Assembly: GCA_024529925.1 (NCBI GenBank) | Contig: JAFEUB010000811.1 | Location: 1,893,501-1,957,500 of the forward strand | Direction: 5' to 3' | DNA length: 64,000 nt | DNA from: Ophthalmolycus amberensis | Taxonomy: Eukaryota > Chordata > Actinopteri > Perciformes > Zoarcidae | Part shown: piece by piece, positions 36,601 to 47,272 of the stretch | Layout: every line of letters begins with the position of its first letter | Position numbering within the stretch: the stretch's first letter is position 1 | Program-made: the position numbers and the translations under genes | Notes under the pieces: model-generated | The model's input: the letters and a program-made list of their open reading frames with translations, nothing else | Told to the model about the DNA's origin: nothing | Databases searched by the model: none

Positions 36601-38418
36601 GCTGCCCCAACAACAACTGCAGCCCCAACAACAACTGCAGCCCCAACAACAACTGCAGCCCCAACAACAACTGCTGCCCCAACAACAACTGCTGCCCCAA
36701 CGACAACTGCAGCCCCAACAACAACTGCAGCCCCAACAACAACTGCAGCCCCAACAACAACTGCAGCCCCAACAACAACTGCTGCCCCAACGACAACTGC
36801 AGCCCAAACAACAACTGCTGCCCCAACGACAACTGCAGCCCCAACAACAACTGCTGCCCCAACAACAACTGCAGCCCCAACAACAACTGCTGCCCCAACA
36901 ACAACTGCAGCCCCAACAACAACAGCTGCCCAAACAACAACTGCTGCCCCAACAACTGTAGCCCCAACAACAACTGCAGCACCAACAACAACTGCTGCCC
37001 CAACAACTGCAGCCCCAACAACAACTGCTTCCACAACAACATCTGCAGCCCCAACAACAACAGCTGACCAAACAACAACTGCTGCCCAAACAACAACTGG
37101 AGCCCCAACAACAACTGCAGCCCCAACAACAACTGGAGCCCCAACAACAACAGCTGCCCAAACAACAACTGCTGCCCAAACAACAACAGCTGCCCAAACA
37201 ACAACTGCTGCTCTAACATCAACGACTGCAGCCCCAACAACAACTGCAGCCCTAACAACAATAACTGCTGCCCCAACAACAACTGCAGCCCCAACAACAA
37301 CTGCTGCCCCAACAACAACTGCAGCCCAAACAACAACTGCTGCCCCAACAACTGTAGCCCCAACAACAACTGCAGCCCCAACAACAACAGCTGCCCAAAC
37401 AACAACTGCTGCCCCAACAACAACTGCAGCCCCAACAACAACTGCTGCCCCAACAACAACTGCAGCCCCAACAACAACAGCTGCCCAAACAACAACTGCT
37501 GCCCCAACAACAACTGCAGCCCCAACAACAACTGCTGCCCCAACAACAACTGCAGCCCCAACAACAACATCTGCCCCAACAACAACTGCAGCCCCGACAA
37601 CAACTGCTCCTGCAACAACAACTGCAGCCCCAACAACAACAGCTGCCCAAACAACAACTGCTGCCCCAACAACAACTGCTCCCCCAACAACTGCAGCCCC
37701 AACAACAACAGCTGCCCAAACAACAACTGCTGCCCCAACAACAACTGTAGCCCCAACAACAACTGCTGCCCCAACAACAACTGCTGCCCCAACAACTGCA
37801 GCCCTAACAACAACTGCTGCCCCAACAACAACTGCAGCCCCAACAATAACTGCTGCCCCAACAACAACTGCAGCCCAAACAACAACTGCTGCCCCAACAA
37901 CAACTGCTGCCCAAACAACAACTGCAGCCCCAACAACAACTGCTGCCCCAACAACAACTGCTGCCCAAACAACAACTGCAGCCCCAACAACAACTGCTGC
38001 CCCAACAACAACTGCTGCCCAAACAACAACTGCAGCCCCAACAACAACTGCTGCCCCAACAACAACTGCTGCCCAAACAACAACTGCTGCCCAAACAACA
38101 ACTGCTGCCCCAACAACAACTGCTGCCCCAACAACAACTGCTGCCCAAACAACAACTGCAGCCCCAACAACAACTGCTGCCCAAACAACAACTGCAGCCC
38201 CAACAACAACTGCTGCCCCAACAACAACTGCAGCCCAAACAACAACTGCAGCCCCAACAACATCTGCAGCCCCAACAACATCTGCAGCCCCAACAATAAC
38301 TGCAGCCCCAATAACAACAGCAGCCCAATCAGTCACAACTACTACCAGTGACGCCTGCTGTTTCAGACTGAGTATGATCCATCTGCTGCTCGGACTCATT
38401 ATTTTTGCTGTCTGTTAG
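21672..38418 (+). CDS. Giant GPI-anchored Ly6/uPAR-domain mucin-like protein (five exons)
   Basis: Exons are 21672-21723, 22351-22452, 22559-22726, 22853-22969 and 23441-38418. All introns are phase 1 with GT-AG ends. The total is 15,417 nt, 5,138 residues plus stop. Exon 1 is a signal peptide (MKKLILSLTLIWALSS). Exons 2-3 form one ten-cysteine Ly6/uPAR domain, from LQCQTC to KCCNTDDCN. Exon 4 and the start of exon 5 form a second, from LQCFTC to SCCETSFCN. About 4,900 residues of TTTAAP, TTTAAQ, TTAPP and similar units follow. The end, SDACCFRLS then a hydrophobic MIHLLLGLIIFAVC, looks like a GPI-attachment signal. The array would be densely O-glycosylated, giving an extended cell-surface stalk or coat. 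The frame holds from the Ly6 domain to the tail, which argues that it is coding. The closest known types are fish uPAR-like proteins; the giant array is the odd part. Function is unknown. Confidence 0.85.
23597..38337 (+). repeat. 14.7-kb coding tandem array, 18-bp unit
   Basis: The basic unit is ACAACAACTGCAGCCCCA (TTTAAP), on the order of 800 copies. Variants are 15 bp (ACAACTGCTCCCCCA, TTAPP) and 21 bp (an extra ACA). CCA to CAA changes give Gln, and GCATCC or GAAGCC give Ser or Glu. Every length variant I noticed is a multiple of 3. Both ends are heterogeneous: for example CTAACATCAACGACTGCAGC occurs near 24.4-25.1 and 35.9-37.2 kb. The middle is far more uniform and carries TTTASP, TTTEAP and TTIAAP markers in repeated order. 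A 288-bp duplication is visible at the start (TATATCGG at 23643 and 23931). The coding strand is made almost only of A and C plus T. Confidence 0.97.
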
Positions 38419-38778
38419 AACAAGGGGGTTTCAACAAAGCACCTAATGAGGCCACCAGAAGAACATGATTTAAATATGTAATTAAATCAAATGTCATTCA
38501 TCCAAGCTATTCAGCTCAGTGCTATTGTTCGAGTCAGAATACAATTGCAGCTAGCAAACTCACTCTGAAAACTCACGATAACTAAAGTAAAATGAAATCT
38601 TAAATTCAAAAATAAAATATAAAATAAAAAACAATTGAAAATTATAACCTTGATCTGCACTCTACTATTTTTGATTTGTTTTTTGCACTTTTGCAAATAT
38701 ATTTATTATATAATATGCATATTTATTGAGGTGGCTTAATGTAATGTGATTACTGTCTATGTATATTTAAACCTGTTT

Positions 38779-38784
38779 AATAAA
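38779..38784 (+). terminator. Poly(A) signal of the mucin gene
   Basis: AATAAA in CCTGTTTAATAAAGCTTTTC lies 361 bp after the stop codon. The same CTAATAAAGCTTTTCTG context recurs after each downstream terminal-exon copy (46031, 49781, 52047), which supports it as the functional 3' end. Confidence 0.7.
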
Positions 38785-39643
38785 GCTTTTCCTGATATAT
38801 GAGAACAGTGTCCAGCTGTTGTGGTGTTTTCATCCAAAAGGCCAAGAATAATGAACTAAAGACAAATGTGAAGCCACTTTTAATAGATTAATAGATCAGT
38901 TTGAAATTATTTTTTGTGATATAATTGGTTACACTCAGTGGCATACCACAAATGTCTGGGCCATGAACATATTTAGCCTCAGTTCATTCCACTATTCTCC
39001 TCACTACTAGGACTGTGGTTACACACATGTCTCCATCCTGAGTTCTTGTTTCAAACTATTTACAAAGTTATCTTTATCAACATGCCTCTCAACGCAACAG
39101 TTCATCTCACATCCAAAATGTACTAATGCAACCTAAACGCCACACAACCGGTAGCCCTCTGTCTCTGAACTTTCCTCCATGAGGAAAAGTAATTATTCTA
39201 TATAGTTAATGAATTGCAACCACCGGAAGGAAAAGTAATATCATGCTGGGTTGCAGCTGTGGTCTTTATTTTAATTGTTTAGATGAAGCAGAGTGTAGCA
39301 AGTTACTATATAGTAATTTTGTGTTGTGTTGGGAATTAGTATGTAAATATGTGCAAAATGTAAATACAGTTTTGGTGGTGGTTGAGTCATATCACTGTCA
39401 TCGAATGCATTTTGTGTCAAAGCAATTAAAAGTTGTCCATGAATGGTATTAAATACAGCTTCCCCTGTTTTCACTATGATAAATAACCATGGCATTAAGA
39501 TAATGATGAAAATATGGCTGCCCCAAAACCGTAAATAATGGGACTGGTGGTATGGCTTTTATGAGGCAGGTGAGTGCAAGGCAGCATGGAAAGGGCTTAA
39601 ATGCGACAATCCAGGTGAACAAGAACAGCTCAGTGATTTATTA

Positions 39644-39808
39644 TGTGCAGCTACTAAAAGCCTGGGTAGCCTTCCTTTCATGCAAAGCGTTGGAAGCATA
39701 AGCAGTGGACCATCCTGTTGTGGAACCAGTTTGTGTAATACTGCCAATACAACTGCCGTCCAAACATCAACAGCTGCCGCCCAAACAACCAGTACTGCCC
39801 TACCTTGA
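39644..39808 (+). pseudogene. Truncated Ly6/uPAR terminal-exon copy 1
   Basis: The copy starts inside the exon at TGTGCAGCTACTAAAAGCC, without the acceptor and the VTSGSSTSPAFGC part. It reads through SLPFMQSVGSISSGPSCC and a short Thr-rich tail (NTTAVQTSTAAAQTTSTA) to a TGA at 39806-39808. It continues directly into sequence equivalent to the mucin 3' UTR (CTCTACTATTTTTGATTTG). As the 5' half of the exon is missing, it cannot be spliced like the other copies. Confidence 0.75.
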
Positions 39809-39809
39809 T

Positions 39810-40435
39810 CTCTACTATTTTTGATTTGTTTTTTGCACTTTTGCAAATATATTTATATATAATATGATATCACTATATGCATATTTATTGCAGTGGTTTA
39901 ATGTAATGTAAATACGGTCTGGTATATATTTAAACCTGTTTAATGAAGCTTTTCTGATGTTTGAGAACAGCGTATAGCTTCTGTGGTGTTTTTATCCAAA
40001 AGGCCATGAACAATGAACTGAAGACAAATGTGAAGCCACTTTAGTGATTTACTCAAAAAATGAAGGTAGGCTTACTGGCATGGGGAGCAAGTACAAAGAG
40101 AAGTGAAAGAGAATCCACAGGTGAATGTGAATGGCAGGTGACTGCGACAGGTGGAAAGGTCAAAGAGCATCTGGTGGACAGTTATGGAATGGCAATGACT
40201 GCAAGGTGTTAAAGAAATGAAAGGGCCTGTGGAAGTGGAAACAGCAGAATGGAGTGGCAGAGAAGCCGAGGTAGTGACAATGTTATACCCGTCATACTGT
40301 CTTACTTGTTGAATCATTATTGTGTTCATAATAGGACAACTATTGTTTAATGGTGGTATGTAGGAGTGGCAATTCAGCAAAAGCAGGTGTGGCAATTTTC
40401 TCACGGTCCTGGAGTGACTGTACATTTTGAAGAAC
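39810..40435 (+). repeat. Duplicated 3' flank of the mucin gene
   Basis: The segment from CTACTATTTTTGATTTG to GGTATGTAGGAGTGGCAATT recurs after each terminal-exon copy (45910-46455, 49665-50210, 51930-52475), and its first 200 bp after the intact gene (38660-38880). The 118-codon minus-strand frame at 40072-40425 is present only because of this duplication. Confidence 0.7.
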
Positions 40436-40439
40436 TCTA

Positions 40440-42055
40440 AAGGGTTAACATTGACTAACTGGATATCGAATCAAGAATTGTTTTTTAAGATTTCAACTTG
40501 CCATGCGATTTGAGATGAAGTGTAAGTCGAGATATCTTAAACATGGGTAGACAAGACATGTAGAATGTAAAATGTATTTTTAATTTCGTACCTGAAAATG
40601 CCTTAGTTAATTAAGTGTTTAAAGCTTGGGTAAACAATGAAAGCAACAAGCAGCAATAGCAATATCTCAAAAAGTCGCTAAAATTAGGCCTCCCTCTCTC
40701 TCTCACAAACATGGCTATTGTCAGTACTGAAAGCTGTGAAGCTATAGCAGCTTGTGGAAGGCTCCGTGATGCGCAATGAGTGCAAGGCAGGTATGCAATC
40801 CAATCCTTTCACAGGCTTATTACAGTCCTGTAACAGCCACAGATACCAGATTTTGGGGATGTAATGAGAATTTTAGAACAACGGGGCTGGTTCAAAGCAC
40901 CTATAAAGCCACCACAAGGCCTCTGAAAGAGGGTTTTATTTTGAAATTAAAACTAAAATAAGCAATGATAAATACTGTCGAATTATTTTTAACAAAATCT
41001 AAAACTAAACTGAAATGAAATTGCCCTTTATTTTTATCTAACCAATATTAGATAAATATAAACTTAAATTAATTTCAGTTTGAGTTCTAATATTTCACTA
41101 CAGCATGAATTGCCTTCAAATCTTTTGACATTGAACCACAGAACTGAAACAGATTTGACACTCCAGCAGATGACCCTTTGCCGCAATTGATCCACAATCA
41201 ATCCCTAGTTTTTCACATGCAATGTAGGCTTGCAGAAGTGAATGACAAGAACATGATTTAATCCTTGTAGCAGCTCAAATGCATCTCAACCAAGCAATTG
41301 AGCCATGGTCTCATGTTAACCAACTAGGGTTGGTTAAAATTGCCGATACCAAGTTTACTTCTGAGTGTGTTAATGACAGATTACTCAAGTTGATTCCCAT
41401 ATCACAAGATTTAGACATTATGGCCATTCTTGCACAGTTTTAACCGTGCATTTTGTGTGTCTGTGTGGCTATCTAAATATTTCCGAGACATTATACCCGG
41501 CCCTCACAAAATTAAACAAAATCTACTATAAATAACAAAACGTAACCTTTCTGAAAACCTTAAACTAAGCTAAAACCATCAGAGCACTCTGATAAACTAA
41601 CAAAGACGAAACTAAAATGAAATTGAAATGTCAAAATCTGTATAAAAACTAATTGAAAAGTGGATGGAGTCTGGGTGAATCTGAGGTGCGACAAGTAGGC
41701 AGCAATATAACACACACACCCACTGCCCACTACCAACTGAAAAACAATTTGATGTCACTTGTCTTATTGTACATCATACAAGGAATAATCCAAATGTTCC
41801 ATGTGGTTATTGAATGAGGTTGCTTTTTCAGCGCTGTGAAAATAGAGCAGAGCCCTCTGGCCTATCAAGATCGAGTATTACAATGGTGCAATATATCAAA
41901 TAAATACATATTATTATCTGCGCCAGAAGATTATGCATTTGGCCTGTGTGTGTTTGTGAGGGTGTGTGCATGCATGCGTGTCCATCTCTATGTCTGTATG
42001 TCCATGGCAACGTATATTTTGACTGATTCATATTGTTTTTTAAATTTTTTATTAC
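40440..42055. other. Intergenic DNA, nothing recognised
   Basis: No exon with splice context, no RNA gene and no identifiable element was seen. Short ORFs are below what chance gives. Confidence 0.45.
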
Positions 42056-42058
42056 ATT

Positions 42059-42059
<1 letters not shown>

Positions 42060-42132
<73 letters not shown>
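42060..42132. repeat. (TAGA)n microsatellite at a LINE 3' end
   Basis: About 18 TAGA/GATA units directly adjoin TACTTTATTAATCCTGGAAG, the 3' terminus of the minus-strand LINE at 42133-42960. Such short tandem tails are typical of L2-like fish LINEs. Confidence 0.95.
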
Positions 42133-42960
42133 CTTTATTAATCCTGGAAGGGGACATTTTTTTCACTACAGTATCAATTATGGTACAGGCAATACAATAC
42201 ATACAATGAAATAGAATAATATTAAATTAACTAACTAAACAGTAGTGCAAAGATTTAACCAAACAACAAACAAACAACAGAGTAACGGTGTTATAATTTT
42301 GTGATTGATTTGGCCATAGGTGATTTATTGTACAATCTTATTGCAGAGGGCAGGAATGTTCTCCTGTATCTCTCCTTGTGACAGCGGAGCTGGATGAGTC
42401 TGTTGGAGAAAGTGCTCCGCTGTCCCTGCAGTAGGTGGTGGAGAGGGTTGTCCGGGTTATCCAATATGGATAATAGGCTTTTCAGTGTCTTCCTCTTCCA
42501 CCACCTTTTCCAGAGTGTCCAGTTTGCTGCCAATGATGGAGCCGGCCTTCTTAACCTAGTTTGTTAAGTCTGTTGGTGTCTCCGGCTCCAATGCTGCTCC
42601 CCCAGGAGACTACGGCGAAGTACAGTGCACTGGCCACAACAGACTGGTAGAACATCTCCAACATCTTGCTGCACACGTTGAATGATCGAAGTTTCCTCAA
42701 GAAAAAGAGTCGACTCATCCCCTTCTTGTATACAGCGTTGATGTTGGTCTTCCAGTTCAGTCTGTTGTCGATGGAGACACCCAGGAACTTGTACTCCTCC
42801 ACTATGTCCATATCCTCTCCCAGAACTCTCAGCAGTTGTGGAGCAGTCTTCTTCCTCCTGAAGTTCACCACCATCCTTCTCTGGTCTTGGCCACGTTCAG
42901 AAGCAGGTGATTTCTGCCTGCCCACTCCACAAAGTCATCCACTACTGCCCTGTCCTGAAA
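42133..42960 (-). mobile_element. 5'-truncated L2-like LINE
   Basis: The minus strand carries the C-terminal part of a LINE reverse transcriptase and its 3' UTR, ending at a (TATC)n tail. The element is cut off near 42960, as usual for LINEs truncated during reverse transcription. The clade assignment is by protein style and tail structure only. Confidence 0.75.
42291..42925 (-). pseudogene. LINE reverse transcriptase C-terminus, two frames
   Basis: One frame (42925 to 42551) carries MVVNFRRKKTAP, YKFLGVSIDNRLNWKTN and MLEMFYQSVVASALYFAVV. A second (42533 to 42291) carries TLKSLLSILDNPDNPLHHLL and RYRRTFLPSAIRLYN. These are the thumb and C-terminal region of an L2/CR1-type reverse transcriptase. 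A frame break lies between them, and the catalytic palm is missing. Confidence 0.75.
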
Positions 42961-43212
42961 ATGACCATTTAAAAGGATTCTATATGTTTTAAGAAACATA
43001 AGGGCATAAATTCAGAGAGGAAAGTAGCTGTTTTTAGCTTTGCTCCTTTAAAGGCCTGTCATTAACTTCTTACTTCAAATGCGTCACATTATCCCACACT
43101 ACGCCACAGGGGGGAGCCGCTGTCCTTGACTCTACTTATGCAAAATGCATTGTAGTTCTTGGTAGTGGGATGTAACAGTTGGAGTTAAGTTAGTTAATCG
43201 TTTTTGTTTTTC

Positions 43213-43236
43213 GGGGGGGGGGGGGGGGGGGGGGGG
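43213..43236. repeat. Homopolymer run of 24 G
   Basis: Uninterrupted G run following TTTTTGTTTTTC. The run length is likely to be unreliable in the assembly. Confidence 0.9.
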
Positions 43237-43407
43237 TTAGATCTAAATAGAATTGCATTCACCTTTGTCCTCATGGTTCATTATGCAGGATGCACAAACT
43301 CCAGGACATACTGCGGTCAAGCCAGTCTCCACTTGAAAAATATCAGTCAAAATATCCTGACATTGTTCTGCAGGTCTTGTATATCAAATGCATTACGGTG
43401 AGAGCGT

Positions 43408-43690
43408 TTAATGAATGAATGAATGAATTTTATTTAAATAGCGCTTTTCACAGACAATAGTATCACAAAGTGCTTAACAGAGCAGACATTTAAAAGCATA
43501 AAAACACAATGTGACCCTAGGGTCAATAAATTATATACACAGAGAAAAGTAAAAAATAAAAATAAAAATAAAATAAAAAATAATAAAAAATAAAATAAAA
43601 AAGTAAAACATATTTTAAGAGCAGGTCTAGGACATGGGTTTACTTTTACACAAACGCCAGCCTAAACAGGTGGGTTTTGAGCTGGCTTCA
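43408..43690. mobile_element. Dispersed repeat with (AATG)n start
   Basis: It starts with tandem AATGAATG, then TTTTATTTAAATAGCGCTTT, CACAAAGTGCTTAACAGAG, an A-rich AATAAAAATAAA stretch and AGGTGGGTTTTGAGCTGG. This is a widespread fish LINE 3'-tail type in reverse orientation. No coding sequence is attached. Confidence 0.55.
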
Positions 43691-44219
43691 AAATAAAACC
43701 TATGTTCCAGTGAATATACTCAGCAATTTCCTATTCAATCAATGACTCAGTCAGTCTGACATTTATGATTACAAAATAATTACCATTAGATTATAAATTA
43801 AGTGAATAATAATCGGAAAATAATAACTATTGCCTGCAAACTGTATTTTAGAGAAAGATTGAATTGCAATTTTTTGACTAAACAGTCAAACTTTATAATA
43901 AGGAATGCACTTCCTTGGGGGGGGGACTGTGTTCCAGTCCAGCAAGTTTTTAAAGACACTAGAGGAGCAAACTATTGTTTTTCACAGATGTATTACATTG
44001 TAGTGTGCCTTTTTAACTAATCAATTGAATGGGCCATTTTCAGTTTTATTTTTCTCGTGTGGCTTTGTGCTGTGCTAAAGGGAGGACCGAGTAGTAGCAG
44101 TCGACTCTGGGGTGGATCCACCCTCAGGTCGTCAGATCCGCCTTACTGTCGCACTCACACCTTTTTTCCCCAGTTCAAATACTGCAGGCAGGTAAACATG
44201 TGGGTTGGTTTTCTTCTTG

Positions 44220-45115
44220 TATCAGCTGACACAGGTATGTATACCTATCGCTAAGCAAATGCGAAACTGAACTGAACACTGACCAGAACGGAGCACGTCG
44301 TCTCATGTCGACATAGGAAGAGAGCTTGTTATCTGTGCACAGCAGAGTCCTGAGATGTGTTTGGCTAACAGCTAACGGGGCTAATACAGTTAGAGCTAAC
44401 AGCTAATGGGTCTATTTCAGGAATTTCTTAGAGAAGCTGGCTGCAGACAGGAACTCTCTTCTTGGGTTGGGGAAGGCCTTGATGGTTGCCCTGATGGTAA
44501 AACACAATTCAGAAAACACAACATTTTACAAAACACTATGTTTGAATAAATAAAACAACATTTCAAAAAGCATAACGGCATCAGGTGAGACTCAAACCGG
44601 CAAAATGTATGTATTGGACAATGATTCCTCATTGCTGATTGGATACAATCTTCTTCTTTAATGAGTCTGAAGAGTCAGATGTTTCTCTCAGAGCTGTATA
44701 TATTGGACTTACATTCATTATGTGGACACAAACATGACACAAAATGAATGATAATGGTCTGCATGCATGTATAAACAAACTATTCTCACATCTTCACCAA
44801 ATCAACTTACAAAGTTAATGATATGTTAATTGTGCTCACAACTTCTTTCCACTGCTCCCAAGTGAACAACATCTATTAAATTTATCAATTAACAAATAAA
44901 AATCACAGGAACAATACACAGCACAGAGCAATAAGAACACACATAACAAGTAGCACATAACACAAAACATAACATAACGTCATAGCTCTTCCATCAGCTG
45001 CACTTGTAGTCCACAAGGTGGCAGAAGAGCTCTTTTTTTTCTTTAAAGAGCCACTGCCTCATCCTCTGACTTGCAAAGATTTCATAAACTCAGATTTACT
45101 GATTAGTATTCGCAT
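44220..45115 (+). repeat. Block-A-type segment before partial Ly6 copy 2
   Basis: CTGACACAGGTATGTATACC, the GCTAACAGCTAACGGGGC motif, AGACAGGAACTCTCTTCTTG and the AAGGTGGCAGAAGAGCTC unit follow the order of 6560-7100 and 14905-15650. It stops abruptly at about 45115, where mucin exon 4 sequence begins. Confidence 0.7.
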
Positions 45116-45905
45116 CAGTGTTTCACTTGTAACCCCATGACCTCTCAATGTACTTCTCAAGTACAATGTAGGGGTGAGGAGAACCTCTGCTTTCAAGCGA
45201 GTGGTGAGTCTTAATCATACGTGGTTTCCAAAAAGTATTTTACAACCTTAAAGTATCTCAAAGCAACTACATGTGAGATCTGGAAAATCAACCAGTGGAG
45301 GAAAGTAAAGAAGTACATGTCCTGAACTGCTGTTCTATAGTATTTGTAGTATTTCTATGATGTGCTACTTAATACTTATAGTCCACTAAATATCAATGGT
45401 AATTATTGTACCTTTTAACTGCACTACATTCATATGACAGCTATAGTGACTATACTTCAAGAAAAGTCAATACACTTAAGTTTTGATGTTCTAATATTCC
45501 CAAAATGTTACATGTCATAATTCAATAGTATTCAAAGTATAGTAATAAACACGTACGAAGTGAAAATACTTTTATTTGATATTTTAAGTATATTCTACAT
45601 CGTGGTATTACTTATTTTAATCAATTAGCAAACTTAAAACAATGGAGGCTTTGTAGTTAAACGATGATATTTCCTCCACAGTGACAAGTGGGTCCAGCAC
45701 TTCTCCAGCTTTTGGCTGTGTATCTACAAATCTGTGTGCAGCTACTAAAAGCCTGGGTAGCCTTCCTTTCATGCAAAGCGTTGGAAGCTTAAGCAGTGGA
45801 CTATCGTGTTGTGGAACCAGTTTGTGTAATACTGCCAATACAACTGCCGCCCAAACATCAACAGCTGCCGCCCAAACAACCACTACTGCCCACACAGTAC
45901 CTTGA
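45116..45905 (+). pseudogene. Ly6/uPAR copy 2: exons 4 and 5 with collapsed array
   Basis: Exon 4-like 45116-45203 (LQCFTC equivalent, then TSQCTSQVQCRGEENLCFQA, donor GTGAGT) has lost its acceptor and first residues at a rearrangement junction. Exon 5-like 45682-45905 has an acceptor TTTCCTCCACAG and phase 1. It encodes the second half of the Ly6/uPAR domain with all closing cysteines (SCCGTSLCN), then a Thr/Ala-rich stretch of only about 20 residues, then TTTAHTVP and stop. Compared with the intact gene, everything from early in the array to just inside the 3' UTR is absent, including the GPI signal. Together the two exons keep all ten domain cysteines. It may be a relic or an alternative, soluble-form terminal exon. 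Confidence 0.65.
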
Positions 45906-46030
45906 TCTGCACTCTACTATTTTTGATTTGTTTTTTGCACTTTTGAAAATACATTTATATATAATAGGCATATATATATATTGCAGTAGTTTAGTGTAAT
46001 GTAACTACGGTCTGGTTTTTACACCTGTCT

Positions 46031-46036
46031 AATAAA
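46031..46036 (+). terminator. Poly(A) signal behind terminal-exon copy 2
   Basis: AATAAA in ACCTGTCTAATAAAGCTTTT, 126 bp after the stop at 45905, is equivalent to the mucin signal at 38779. Confidence 0.5.
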
Positions 46037-46709
46037 GCTTTTCTGATGTTTGAGAATAGTGTATAGCTTCTGTGGTGTTTTTATCCAAATGGCCAACAAT
46101 AATGAACTAAAGACAAATGTGAAGCCACTTTAATGATTTATTAAAAAAATGAAGGTAGGCTTACTGGCATGGGGAGCAAGTACGAAGAGAAGTGAAAGAG
46201 AATCCACAGGTGAATGTGAACGGCAGGTGACTAAGACAGGTGGAAAAGTCAAAGAGCATCTGGTGGACAGTTGTGGAATGGCAATGACTGCAAGGTGTTA
46301 AAGAAATGTAAGGGCCTGAAGTGGAAACAGCAGAATGGTGTGGCAGAGAAGCCGAGGTAGTGACAATGTTATACCCGTCATACTGTCTTGTTGAATCATT
46401 ATTGTGTTCATAATAGGACAACTATTGTTTAGTGGTGGTATGTAGGAGTGGCAATTAATTCTATTGCCTGCAAACTGTATTTTAGAGAAAGATTGAATTG
46501 CAAATGTTTGACTAAAAAGTCAAACTTTATAATAAAGAATGCACTTCCAAAGACCAATCTGACTTCAAAATGACAGTACAGTAACTCAAATTCAGAAACT
46601 TCATGTTGATACAGACTATTTGTAAATGGGATTGACAGAAGACCCCCTCTGGGATTCACTCGGATTATATCAGAACATCCTCTTACCAATACATTCTGGA
46701 AAGACCTTT

Positions 46710-47059
46710 GCAGATTTATTCCTGATCCAGAAAGCTGCAGGTCTGCTGAGACCCTCATCTCATTTAAATCAAGATTGAAGACTTTTCTGTTTGCTGCTGC
46801 CTTTAATTGAACCACATTCAATTAATATATTAATCAATTTCCTGCATTTCTGCATTTTACTACTGTATTTTATTTCTTACACTGTTTTTTTTATTTGTTT
46901 TTTTTAAATGTTTTAATGCAATGAATGTTCTTAATTGTTTTTAAATCTCATTTTCTTTTGCCTCATGTTTTGATGCTTTTAATGGTTTTATGTGAAGCAC
47001 TTTGAATTACCTTGTTGTTGAAATGTGCTATACAAATAAACTTGCCTTGCCTTGCCTTG
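46710..47059 (+). mobile_element. Rex/L2-like LINE 3' end with (CTTGC)n tail
   Basis: The segment carries the C-terminal end of a LINE frame (AAGATTGAAGACTTTTCTG) and GAAGCACTTTGAATTACCTT, then CTATACAAATAAACTTGCC and a CTTGCCTTGCCTTG tail. In block A the equivalent place (6275-6292, GCAGATTTGTTATCGATCAT) lacks it, so it was inserted after the duplication. It is about 350 bp and strongly 5'-truncated. Confidence 0.75.
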
Positions 47060-47272
47060 ATCATATCTTTGAAGACTTAATATTATGGGGAAATGAGGCT
47101 CTTAAGACACTAAACATCTGTATGTTTTTTATGTTTATAATTTTGTCAAATATTACAATACCCCTGGCTGAATGTTATTGTTATATTTGAATACTATCCC
47201 CTGTATAATAAATCTGTGTTCTTTTGTTCAATAGAAAAACAATGAAGCAGATATGTCACGGTTGGGTTATGC

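Noticed and set aside
23597..38337. Antifreeze glycoprotein polyprotein
   Set aside because: Known antifreeze glycoproteins are built on Thr-Ala-Ala or Thr-Ala/Pro-Ala tripeptides with cleavable spacers. Here Thr comes in runs of two to four within a six-residue unit, no regular cleavage spacers are seen, and the N-terminus is Ly6/uPAR.
23597..38337. CRISPR-like array
   Set aside because: Direct tandem repeats without unique spacers, in a eukaryotic coding exon.
23424..38399. Antisense frame of 4,991 codons (Val/Ala/Gly repeats) as a gene
   Set aside because: It is the shadow of an 18-bp repeat with no stops in any frame. It has no domain or splice context, while the plus strand has a signal peptide, cysteine domains and a GPI tail in frame.
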